Source: Chloroflexota bacterium (lineage in GTDB: Bacteria > Chloroflexota > Limnocylindria > Limnocylindrales > CSP1-4). From it: a DNA stretch of 7,937 nt. The notes under the pieces were generated by a model. It was not told where the DNA came from, did no database searches, and saw only the letters and a program-made list of their open reading frames with translations. Of the stretch, positions 1-5,920 are shown piece after piece (position 1 is the first letter of the stretch; every line of letters starts with the position of its first letter). The stretch covers positions 1 through 7,937 of the forward strand of contig JANYAA010000014.1 in NCBI GenBank assembly GCA_025355255.1, given 5' to 3'. A program made the translations under genes and the position numbers.

Positions 1-2163
1 GGCAAGGAGCTCCTTGTCCTCATCGGTCGCCGCATCGCCCGCCTTCGTCACCTTGACGAGCTGCTCCTCGAGGTTGGGGAGGAACTCGTGGAGCGGCGGA
101 TCGATCAAGCGGACGACAACCGGTAAGCCGCTCATGGCCGCGAGGATGCCCTCGAAGTCGCCCTGCTGCAGGACTTCGAGCTTGGCCATTGCCGCGTCAA
201 ACGTGGCGAGCGCGTCGGCCTCTTCCACCGTGAGCTCTGCAGCCGCGGCGACCTTCCCCTTGGCGCGGGTGGCCATATTCGCGACGAGGATCGCGCCGCG
301 CACGATCTCGAGCCGCTCGCCCTCGCGAAACATGTGCTCCGTGCGGCAGAGGCCGATGCCCTGGGCCCCGTAGGCACGAGCCTGCGCGGCTTCCTCGGGC
401 TTGTCGGCGTTGGTCCAGACCTGCATGCGGCGGATCGCGTCGGCCCAGCCGAGCACAACCTGGAGCTCCGTCTGGTCCTCGTAGCGGGCCTCGACGGTCG
501 GCAGCGCGCCGACGAAGACCTCGCCCGTGGAGCCGTCAACGCTGATCCAATCGCCCTCGGAGAACGAGATCCCGGAGTTGGATGACGACGCGGACTTGGT
601 GCTGTAGTCAACAACCAGCTCCGAGCAGCCCGCGACGCAGGGCTTGCCGATCTGCCGGGCAACTACCGCGGCGTGCGAGGTGGCGCCACCCTTGGCCGTG
701 AGAATGCCCTGCGCGACAGCCATGCCGTGGAAGTCGTCCGGGCTGGTCTCGACGCGGACCAGGACAACCTTCTCGCCCCGCTCCACCCACTCGACCGCGA
801 GGTCGGCGTTGAAGACGACGCGGCCAACCGCAGCGCCGGGTGACGCGTTGAGGCCGCTGGCGATCTTCTTCGCGGACTTGCGTGCCTTGGGATCGAACTG
901 GGCTCGGAGGAGCTGGTCCACCTGGGCCGGCTCAACTCTGGCGACGGCCTCCTCCTTGGTGATGAGGCCCTCGTCCACCATCTGGATGGCGATCTTCACG
1001 GCTGCCGCGGCGGTGCGCTTCGCGATGCGCGTCTGGAGCATCCAGAGCTTGCCGCGCTCGATGGTGAACTCGAGGTCCTGGACGTCGCGGTAGTGCGCCT
1101 CGAGCTGGTTGCCGATGCGGACGAACTCCTCGTACGCCTCCGGCATCTCCACCTTGAGCTGGCTGATCTTCTCGGGCGTCCGGATCCCGGCCACCACGTC
1201 CTCGCCTTGGGCGTTGACGAGGTATTCGCCGTAGAGCTCCTTGGTGCCGTCAAACGTGTTGCGCGTGAACGCGACGCCGGTCCCGGAGTCATTGCCCATG
1301 TTGCCGAAGACCATGGACATCACGTTCACGGCGGTGCCGAGGTCGTGCGCGATCTTCTGGCTGTTGCGGTAGTCGTTGGCGCGCTTGCCAAACCAAGAGG
1401 CGAAGACCGCCTTGATGGCGAGGTCAAGCTGCTCGTAGACCTCCGTGGGGAACTCGCGGCCGGTGTCCTCGCGGACGACCTGCTTGAACACGACGACAAG
1501 CGCCTGGAGGTCCTGGACCGTGAGGTCGGTGTCCTTGGCGTCCTTGCCGTGCTTCCCCTTGGCGTGCTCGAGCGGCTCGTCGAATCGCGCCGCGTGAACG
1601 TCCATGACGATGCGGCCAAACATGCCGATGAACCGGCGATAGGCGTCCCAGCCGAAGCGCTCGTTCCCTGTGAGGGCGATCAGGCCGTGGAGCGTCTGCT
1701 CGTTGAGGCCCAGGTTCAGGACCGTGTCCATCATGCCCGGCATGGAGAACGCCGCACCCGAGCGCACGGACACGAGCAGCGGGTTCTTCGGATCGCCGAA
1801 GCCCTTGCCGGAGCGCCGCTCAACCTGCTTCACGGCATCCAGGACGTCGTCCCAGAGACCCGCGGGGAGCTGCTTGCCGCTGGCGAAGTAATCGTTGCAG
1901 GCTTCGGTGCTGATCGTGAAGCCTGGCGGCGTGGGCAGACCGGCGAGGGTCATCTCGGCGAGGCCCGCGCCCTTGCCGCCGAGCAGAGACTTCATCTTGC
2001 CGTTGCCTTCGGCCGTGCCGTCGCCCCAGGCGTAGATGTAGCGCTTGGCGGCTTTGCGCGCGCGCTCCGCAGAGACGCTGCCGGCGGTTGCCGCCGCGGC
2101 TTTGCCCGCCTTGCCCTTCGGGGCCCCGGGCGCGCTGTGATCCTTCTTGTGGCTCTTGGCCAT
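1..2163 (-). CDS. ppdK: pyruvate, phosphate dikinase (PPDK), C-terminus beyond the left edge
   Basis: PPDK reversibly converts ATP, phosphate and pyruvate to AMP, PPi and PEP in the cytoplasm. An uninterrupted frame gives 721 residues. Order seen: a Lys/Ala-rich leader (residues 1-39); the nucleotide-grasp domain with GGKGAGLAEMT (62-72) and SVRSGAAFSMPGMMDT (132-147), where R134 matches the family ATP-binding Arg; a VFGNMGNDSGTGVAFTRN stretch near 285-300; the swivelling phosphohistidine domain with KGGATSHAAVVAR, where H497 is the phosphorylated His and T495 the residue equivalent to the plant regulatory Thr; and the start of the PEP/pyruvate barrel with LCRTEHMF (R607) and RLIDPPLHEFLP (R685). 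The catalytic Cys and the barrel end are outside the window. Family homology begins at about residue 40, so the ATG at 2163, preceded by GAGGAG, is a plausible start that leaves a 39-residue extension. About 22 extra residues lie between the two catalytic arginines. Pyruvate-water dikinase and PTS enzyme I are excluded by the PPDK-specific motifs. Confidence 0.96.
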   Translation of the reverse strand, partial: MAKSHKKDHSAPGAPKGKAGKAAAATAGSVSAERARKAAKRYIYAWGDGTAEGNGKMKSLLGGKGAGLAEMTLAGLPTPPGFTISTEACNDYFASGKQLPAGLWDDVLDAVKQVERRSGKGFGDPKNPLLVSVRSGAAFSMPGMMDTVLNLGLNEQTLHGLIALTGNERFGWDAYRRFIGMFGRIVMDVHAARFDEPLEHAKGKHGKDAKDTDLTVQDLQALVVVFKQVVREDTGREFPTEVYEQLDLAIKAVFASWFGKRANDYRNSQKIAHDLGTAVNVMSMVFGNMGNDSGTGVAFTRNTFDGTKELYGEYLVNAQGEDVVAGIRTPEKISQLKVEMPEAYEEFVRIGNQLEAHYRDVQDLEFTIERGKLWMLQTRIAKRTAAAAVKIAIQMVDEGLITKEEAVARVEPAQVDQLLRAQFDPKARKSAKKIASGLNASPGAAVGRVVFNADLAVEWVERGEKVVLVRVETSPDDFHGMAVAQGILTAKGGATSHAAVVARQIGKPCVAGCSELVVDYSTKSASSSNSGISFSEGDWISVDGSTGEVFVGALPTVEARYEDQTELQVVLGWADAIRRMQVWTNADKPEEAAQARAYGAQGIGLCRTEHMFREGERLEIVRGAILVANMATRAKGKVAAAAELTVEEADALATFDAAMAKLEVLQQGDFEGILAAMSGLPVVVRLIDPPLHEFLPNLEEQLVKVTKAGDAATDEDKELLA

Positions 2164-2173
2164 CGGGATGGAG

Positions 2174-2179
2174 CTCCTC
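2174..2179 (-). promoter_or_regulatory. ribosome binding site of ppdK
   Basis: On the minus strand GAGGAG lies 10 bases before the ATG at 2163. It overlaps an 8-base palindrome GGAGCTCC (2170-2177) and abuts a 5-bp inverted repeat (2179-2191), so the site could be partly structured in the mRNA. It supports the ATG start even though this gives the protein a non-conserved leader. Confidence 0.6.
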
Positions 2180-2191
2180 GTGTACGACACG
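2179..2191 (-). repeat. inverted repeat CGTGT-N3-ACACG in the ppdK 5' leader
   Basis: A perfect 5-bp inverted repeat with a 3-base loop overlaps the first base of the ppdK Shine-Dalgarno sequence. In RNA it would form a small hairpin next to the ribosome site. It could equally be a small operator or chance; nothing else in the sequence decides. Confidence 0.3.
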
Positions 2192-2249
2192 GGCTCTGGT
2201 CTCTGGACGCTTGAGCCCGCGAACAAATGACCTGCAGGGATCGCCCGCA

Positions 2250-2255
2250 ATTGTA
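2250..2255 (-). promoter_or_regulatory. possible -10 element for ppdK (TACAAT)
   Basis: The minus strand reads GGCGTACAATTGCGGGC. TACAAT differs from TATAAT at one position and lies about 87 bases before the ppdK start codon. No convincing -35 is present 16-18 bases upstream (the stretch is GGGCCC-like), so this would need an activator or a non-consensus sigma factor. The ten bases TACAATTGCG closely match TACACTTGCG on the opposite strand before the reductase gene. Confidence 0.35.
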
Positions 2256-2276
2256 CGCCGCCGATCTCGATGGGCC

Positions 2277-2295
2277 CGGTTGCGGCTCGGTTGCG
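2277..2295. repeat. 8-base direct repeat CGGTTGCG with 11-base period
   Basis: CGGTTGCG occurs at 2277-2284 and again at 2288-2295, so the copies are 11 bases apart, about one helical turn, and fall on the same DNA face. They lie 22 bases upstream of the possible ppdK -10. The position suits a transcription factor with tandem half-sites. GC-rich sequence makes chance repeats common, so this is a candidate only. Confidence 0.35.
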
Positions 2296-2447
2296 ATCAC
2301 CAATCCATGCCCACAGTCATGCGGCGGCCTGCGTGATTGTGCGTGACGACGGCACCTTGGCGGCCGGGCCGGAGGACACCTCGCTACGCGCCCGGCGACC
2401 GTGGGGCAGGTGCCGCGAAGCCCGCCTGACCCGGGCCAAACGGCGAC

Positions 2448-2470
2448 CGGCGGCTCGGCGGCTCGGCGGT
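2448..2470. repeat. GC-rich 8-base tandem repeat (CGGCGGCT, nearly three copies)
   Basis: Two exact copies of CGGCGGCT (2448-2455 and 2456-2463) are followed by a third that breaks at its last two bases (CGGCGGTC). The last copy also pairs with CCGCC at 2478-2482 as a weak GGCGG hairpin. It is probably slippage-generated sequence. It lies about 35 bases upstream of the possible -10 of the reductase gene, so copy number could affect promoter geometry, but this is inference. Confidence 0.45.
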
Positions 2471-2504
2471 CTGGCTGCCGCCCTCTGGGGCGCCCGGAGC
2501 GGGC

Positions 2505-2510
2505 TACACT
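2505..2510 (+). promoter_or_regulatory. possible -10 element for the ferredoxin-NADP reductase gene (TACACT)
   Basis: The context GGGCTACACTTGCG resembles the GGCTACACT type of -10 seen in many GC-rich bacteria. It ends 71 bases before the GTG start. No good -35 is visible at the usual spacing (CCTCTG at 2482-2487). The TACACTTGCG core is a 9-of-10 match to the ppdK-side element on the other strand. Confidence 0.35.
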
Positions 2511-2568
2511 TGCGCTGTCGCCGCCCCGGGTCGTCTCGACGCGGGCTGGGGAGCGGCCAAACACCCTC

Positions 2569-2573
2569 AGGAG
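2569..2573 (+). promoter_or_regulatory. ribosome binding site deciding the GTG start of the reductase
   Basis: AGGAG lies 8 bases before GTG at 2582. The open frame extends upstream to an ATG at 2270, but no comparable site precedes it and the added residues are not reductase-like. This site therefore fixes the start at 2582. Confidence 0.75.
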
Positions 2574-2581
2574 CCAACACC

Positions 2582-3424
2582 GTGACCTTGCCCGTTGAGG
2601 ACAGCCGAGTCATCGACATCTTCGCGGATGTCTACAACGCCACGCTGGTGCACCGCGAGGATCTGACCGCGGACCTGGCGTACTTCCGGGTCAAGATGGA
2701 CGGACCTGCCCCGGCATTCACGCCAGGCCAGTACATGACGGCGGGCGTCGTGACGGACGGCAAGCTGCTCCAGCGACCTTACTCCGTCGCGTCGGGGCCC
2801 TCCACGTCGGACACCACGGGTTTTGAGCTCTTTGTCCGCCACGTGCCCATCGTCCGCTTCACCACCGCGCTCTGGCGCCTGCAGGTTGGCCACCGGATGC
2901 GGATGATCGGCCCCAAGGGCAAGTTCATGCTGGAGCCGGACGACACGCGAACCCACGTCTACATCTCCACGGGAACCGGGATCGCGCCCTTCGTCGCGAT
3001 GATCCGCGAGACCATGGCGCAGGGGAAGCCGCGCAGGACCGTGATGATCAACGGCTGCTCCTTCGCGGACGAGCTGGGCTACCGCGCTGAGCTTGAGGCC
3101 TGGGAGCAGGATCCCGCGTATCGGCTGAGCTACGTGCCCACGATCTCCCGAGCCAAGGACCCGCGCAACGCGGGCTGGACCGGCCGCACGGGTCGCGCGG
3201 AGCAGATCATCACGGACACCTGCAAGGAGTTTGGGCTCAAGCCGGACAGGACCGTGGTCTACATCTGCGGCAACCCCGAGATGATCCTCAACGCGGAGCG
3301 CACGCTGATGGACCGGGGCTTCCCAGAGTTCCACGTCAAGAAGGAGCTCTACTGGCCGAAGGGCAAGGCGCCAACCCCCGACCCGGTGGCCGAACCCACC
3401 GCGCAGGGCCCCGGTCCCGCCTGA
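2582..3424 (+). CDS. fpr: ferredoxin (or flavodoxin)-NADP+ reductase, bacterial Fpr type
   Basis: This FAD flavoprotein of 280 residues exchanges electrons between reduced ferredoxin or flavodoxin and NADP+ in the cytoplasm. Seen: an N-terminal FAD-binding beta barrel with PGQYMTAG (48-55) and the RPYSVASGP motif (65-73; Arg-x-Tyr-Ser binds the flavin phosphate); the linker LQVGHRMRMIGPKGKFML; and a nucleotide-binding domain with YISTGTGIAPFVAMIRE (127-143) and CGNPEMI (229-235). It ends KKELYWPKG and then a Pro/Ala-rich tail of about 17 residues, longer than the compact C-terminus of classical Fpr, where the last aromatic residue stacks on the flavin; W258 or Y257 could take that role. No iron-sulphur cysteines or fused ferredoxin domain are present. 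The gene lies 145 bases upstream of nfnA on the same strand, so it shares the redox theme but may be a separate unit. Its physiological direction and donor are not shown by the sequence. Confidence 0.9.
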   Translation: MTLPVEDSRVIDIFADVYNATLVHREDLTADLAYFRVKMDGPAPAFTPGQYMTAGVVTDGKLLQRPYSVASGPSTSDTTGFELFVRHVPIVRFTTALWRLQVGHRMRMIGPKGKFMLEPDDTRTHVYISTGTGIAPFVAMIRETMAQGKPRRTVMINGCSFADELGYRAELEAWEQDPAYRLSYVPTISRAKDPRNAGWTGRTGRAEQIITDTCKEFGLKPDRTVVYICGNPEMILNAERTLMDRGFPEFHVKKELYWPKGKAPTPDPVAEPTAQGPGPA

Positions 3425-3440
3425 GGCCAAGTCACGGCCT

Positions 3441-3458
3441 GGGGCCCCGAACGGCCCC
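3441..3458 (+). terminator. GC hairpin after the reductase gene, possible weak terminator
   Basis: GGGGCC-CCGAAC-GGCCCC forms an all-GC 6-bp stem with a 6-base loop, 17 bases after the reductase stop codon. There is no following T-run, so it is not a classical intrinsic terminator. It could stabilise the mRNA end, attenuate read-through into nfnAB, or be chance in GC-rich sequence. Confidence 0.3.
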
Positions 3459-3538
3459 TGCCCATGTGACAATCGGACCACAGCACGGGGCCGTCGGAGG
3501 GTAACGCGCACGGGGGTGCCTGCCCGACCATGCCCTAG

Positions 3539-3554
3539 TCACCCGTACCAGTGA
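3539..3554. promoter_or_regulatory. palindrome TCAC-cc-GTAC-ca-GTGA before nfnA, possible operator
   Basis: Outer arms TCAC/GTGA and the inner GTAC share one centre, so 12 of 16 positions are symmetric. It ends 6 bases before the GAGG ribosome site of nfnA. The size and symmetry suit a dimeric repressor, but no regulator gene is in the window and no second copy was found here. Confidence 0.3.
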
Positions 3555-3560
3555 ACCAGC

Positions 3561-3564
3561 GAGG
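3561..3564 (+). promoter_or_regulatory. ribosome binding site of nfnA (GAGG before a TTG start)
   Basis: GAGG lies 5 bases before TTG at 3570. An in-frame TGA at 3552-3554 excludes any earlier start, and the protein alignment with NfnA begins at once after the TTG, so this rare start codon is well supported. Confidence 0.65.
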
Positions 3565-3569
3565 ATCCC

Positions 3570-4436
3570 TTGCACAGCGTCCTGGAGCGCGAACAGCTCT
3601 CCCCCAACGTCGTCCGTCTCGTCGTCAATGCTCCGCGCATCGCCAAGGTCCGCCGACCCGGCCAGTTCGTCATCGTCCGCCGGGGTCCCGGCGGTGAGCG
3701 GATTCCGCTCACCATCGCGGACAACGATCCCGAGGCCGGCACCATCACGTTGATGATCCAGGCGATCGGCGCGTCCACCACCGAGCTCACCAACCTCCAG
3801 GTGGGCGACACCATTCAGGACGTCGCGGGCCCCCTGGGCGCCGAAACGCACCTGCCCCCGGCCGGCACGCACGCGGTCTGTGTCGGCGGCGGTGTCGGCA
3901 CGGCGGTGCTCCTGCCCATCGTCCGCGCCCTCGGCGAGAAGGGCGTCAAGGTCACCAGCGTCATCGGCGGCCGCTCCAAGGAGTGGGTCATCCTCGAGAA
4001 GGAGCTTCGCGAGGCGGGCGACGTGGTCACCTGCACCGACGACGGCTCGTACGGTCGGCACGGCTTTGTCACGCAGGCCCTGAAGGACCTGCTGGACGCG
4101 GGCGGCGTGGACAACGTGTACGCCATCGGCCCGGTGCCGATGATGCGGGCCGTCGCCGAGATGACCAAGCCGTACGGCGTCGAGACCACGGTGTCGCTCA
4201 ACGCGATCATGGTGGACGGCACCGGCATGTGCGGCGGCTGCCGCGTCACCATCGGCGGCGAGACCAAGTACGCCTGCGTTGACGGCCCCGAGTTCAACGC
4301 ACACCAGGTGAACTTCCAGGAGCTCGCGGACCGGCTGACCACCTACCGCTCGTTTGAGACATCCGCTCTTGAGCGCAAGAAGGCCGAGGAGGCGGCGGCG
4401 CTTGGCGCCTGCGCCACCACGGAGGTGCAGGCGTGA
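3570..4436 (+). CDS. nfnA: NfnA, small subunit of NADH-dependent reduced ferredoxin:NADP+ oxidoreductase
   Basis: This is the small subunit (288 residues; also called NfnS, or SudB of sulfide dehydrogenase) that binds FAD, NAD(H) and one [2Fe-2S] cluster. Seen: the flavin barrel with RRPGQFVIVR (28-37) and the RIPLTIAD motif (44-51); the nucleotide domain with CVGGGVGTAVLLPI (104-117); GPVPMMRAVAEMT before the cluster; and the cluster motif D216-x4-C221-x2-C224-x11-C236. In the related PyrK subunit the first ligand is Cys; an Asp there is what is known for characterised NfnA. This argues for Nfn rather than the electron-transfer subunit of dihydroorotate dehydrogenase, as does the adjacent nfnB. 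Translation starts at TTG, which may lower expression. The end overlaps nfnB by 4 bases. The C-terminus is an Ala/Lys/Glu-rich tail with one extra Cys in GACATTE. Confidence 0.93.
   Translation: MHSVLEREQLSPNVVRLVVNAPRIAKVRRPGQFVIVRRGPGGERIPLTIADNDPEAGTITLMIQAIGASTTELTNLQVGDTIQDVAGPLGAETHLPPAGTHAVCVGGGVGTAVLLPIVRALGEKGVKVTSVIGGRSKEWVILEKELREAGDVVTCTDDGSYGRHGFVTQALKDLLDAGGVDNVYAIGPVPMMRAVAEMTKPYGVETTVSLNAIMVDGTGMCGGCRVTIGGETKYACVDGPEFNAHQVNFQELADRLTTYRSFETSALERKKAEEAAALGACATTEVQA
4421..4425 (+). promoter_or_regulatory. ribosome binding site of nfnB inside the end of nfnA
   Basis: GGAGG lies 7 bases before the nfnB GTG at 4433, within the last codons of nfnA. The GTGA at 4433-4436 serves as both the nfnB start and the nfnA stop, an arrangement typical of translational coupling of subunits made in equal amounts. 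Confidence 0.75.
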
Positions 4437-5920
4437 GCGAGACGGAGGGCGTCAAGGCCCCGCTCAGCAACAAGGAGCGGATGACCATCGACCGGGTCGC
4501 CATGCCGGAGCAGGCAGGCGATGCGCGGGCGCACAACTTCGGCGAGGTCAACCTCGGCCTCACCTACCAGCTCGCGATGCTGGAGGCCGAGCGCTGCATC
4601 CAGTGCCCCAAGCCCTTCTGCGTTGACGGCTGCCCGGTGCGGGTGGACATTCCGCGCTTCATCAAGTCGCTGCGTGACGGCGACCTGCCGGCCGCGGCGG
4701 AGAGCCTGCTGGGCGACAACGCGCTGCCGTGCGTGACCGGCCGGGTCTGCCCGCAGGAGACGCAGTGCGAACAGGTCTGCATCCGCGCCAAGAAGGGCAA
4801 CCCGGTGGCCATCGGCTATCTGGAGCGCTTTGTGGCGGACTGGGCGCAGGCCAACCCGGACGCGCTGCCAACGGCAAACCCCACGCAGACCGGCAAGAAG
4901 GTCGGCATCGTCGGGTCCGGCCCGGCGGGCCTCACCGCAGCCGGCGAGCTGGTGAAGAAGGGCCACGACGTCACGGTGTTCGAGGCGTTCCACGCCCCGG
5001 GCGGCGTGCTGATCTACGGCATCCCGGAGTTCCGCCTGCCCAAGGACATCGTCCAGGCCGAGGTGGACCGGCTCCAGCGCGCGGGCGTCAAGCTGGAGCT
5101 GGACGCCATCGTGGGCCGGACGTACACCATCCCGGAGCTGCGCGAGGACTACGACGCGCTGTTCCTGGCGGTTGGCGCGGGGCTGCCGGTGTTCATGAAC
5201 GTGCCGGGAGAGAACTTCAAGGGCGTGTACAGCGCCAACGAGTACCTCACCCGCGTGAACCTCATGGGCGCCTGGAGCCCCAACTCGCAGACCCCCATCC
5301 TCCACGGCCAGAAGGTTGTGGTGGTGGGCGGCGGCAACGTGGCGATGGACTCCGTCCGGACCGGGCGCCGTCTGGGCGCTGAGGAGGCGACGATCGTCTA
5401 CCGGCGGTCCGCGGACGAGCTCCCGGCCCGCAAGGAAGAGGTCCACCACGCCAAGGACGAGGGCGTCAGGTTTGAATTCCTCGCCGCGCCCGTCGAGGTC
5501 CTCGCGGACGAGAACCGCTGGGTCACCGGCCTGCGGTGCATCCGCATGGAGCTCGGCGAGCCCGATGCCTCCGGCCGACGCCGCCCCAAGGCCATCCCCG
5601 GCTCCGAGTTCGTCATCGACTGCGACCTCGTCGTCGTGGCGATCGGCACCAAGGCCAACCCGCTGCTCACAGGCTCCGCCCCCGAACTGAACGTGAACGA
5701 GTGGGGCTACCTGATCACCGACGAGTACGGCATGAGCAGCCTGCCCGGCGTCTTCGCCGGCGGCGACATCGTCCGCGGCGCCGCCACCGTGATCCTCGCC
5801 ATGGGTGACGGCAAGCGCTCTGCTGCAGCCATCGACAGCTGGCTCAACGGCGTCTGGCCGCCCCCGCCCGAGGCAAACGCCGCCAAGCCCAAGAAGGAAG
5901 CCGCAGTCGCGGGCAACTAG
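4433..5920 (+). CDS. nfnB: NfnB, large subunit of NADH-dependent reduced ferredoxin:NADP+ oxidoreductase (GltD/SudA-like)
   Basis: In characterised Nfn complexes this 495-residue subunit carries the bifurcating FAD, the NADP(H) site and two [4Fe-4S] clusters that take electrons from ferredoxin. Seen: an N-terminal iron-sulphur domain with C55, C58, C63, C67 and then C100, C106, C112, C116, including CPQETQC, where E109 is a candidate non-Cys ligand; a first Rossmann fold GIVGSGPAGL (158-167) for FAD, with FEAFHAPGGVLIYGIPEFRLPK; a second fold VVVVGGGNVAMD (295-306) with YRRS (323-326), whose arginines suit the NADP phosphate; and a closing FAD motif GVFAGGDIVRGAATVILAMGDGKRSA starting at G439. 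The glutamate synthase small subunit GltD has the same fold, but no gltB is next to it and the partner here is nfnA. It starts at GTG within the nfnA stop and ends in a Pro/Lys-rich tail (PPPPEANAAKPKKEAA). Stop codons of nfnB and the facing gene are 31 bases apart. Confidence 0.93.
   Translation: MSETEGVKAPLSNKERMTIDRVAMPEQAGDARAHNFGEVNLGLTYQLAMLEAERCIQCPKPFCVDGCPVRVDIPRFIKSLRDGDLPAAAESLLGDNALPCVTGRVCPQETQCEQVCIRAKKGNPVAIGYLERFVADWAQANPDALPTANPTQTGKKVGIVGSGPAGLTAAGELVKKGHDVTVFEAFHAPGGVLIYGIPEFRLPKDIVQAEVDRLQRAGVKLELDAIVGRTYTIPELREDYDALFLAVGAGLPVFMNVPGENFKGVYSANEYLTRVNLMGAWSPNSQTPILHGQKVVVVGGGNVAMDSVRTGRRLGAEEATIVYRRSADELPARKEEVHHAKDEGVRFEFLAAPVEVLADENRWVTGLRCIRMELGEPDASGRRRPKAIPGSEFVIDCDLVVVAIGTKANPLLTGSAPELNVNEWGYLITDEYGMSSLPGVFAGGDIVRGAATVILAMGDGKRSAAAIDSWLNGVWPPPPEANAAKPKKEAAVAGN

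Larger units (their letters stand above)
2164..2581. other. 418-base divergent intergenic region between ppdK and the reductase gene
   Basis: It separates two outward-facing genes and must hold both promoters. Visible in it are the ppdK ribosome site and leader inverted repeat, -10-like sequences facing each way, a phased direct repeat and a GC-rich tandem repeat. The plus-strand frame of the reductase stays open back to an ATG at 2270, but this stretch translates to an Arg/Ala/Gly-rich sequence with no domain. I see no tRNA, riboswitch or small RNA that I can support. The 2300-2440 stretch has no feature I recognise. Confidence 0.7.

Noticed and set aside
1093..2214. Long open frame (373 codons) on the plus strand opposite ppdK
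   Set aside because: It is antisense to well-conserved PPDK codons; the translation is Leu/Val/Ala/Arg-rich with no recognisable domain, as expected from third-position GC bias.
2341..2460. Structured RNA (riboswitch or RNase P-like) in the divergent region
   Set aside because: GGGCAGGTGCC-like bits are present, but the conserved cores of cobalamin riboswitch, RNase P RNA or tmRNA are not.
2270..2581. Upstream in-frame extension of the reductase to an ATG at 2270
   Set aside because: The added 104 residues are Arg/Ala/Gly-rich without reductase homology, and a clear AGGAG precedes the GTG at 2582. A short HSHAAACVIVRDDG stretch looks faintly like a Nudix start but has no Nudix box.
3468..3473. 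GACAAT with an upstream TGT as an extended -10 promoter of nfnA
   Set aside because: It matches the consensus poorly and has no -35 at the right spacing; not distinguishable from chance.
2567..3511. Long open frame (314 codons) on the minus strand opposite the reductase gene
   Set aside because: Shadow of the GC-rich reductase gene; His/Arg/Gly-rich with no motif.
4343..5449. Long open frame (368 codons) on the minus strand opposite nfnB
   Set aside because: Shadow frame; the nfnB frame carries all expected cofactor motifs.
4433..5920. Reading nfnB as glutamate synthase small subunit gltD
   Set aside because: The fold is the same, but the overlapping partner is nfnA and no large glutamate synthase gene is adjacent. 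The Nfn reading explains both genes.
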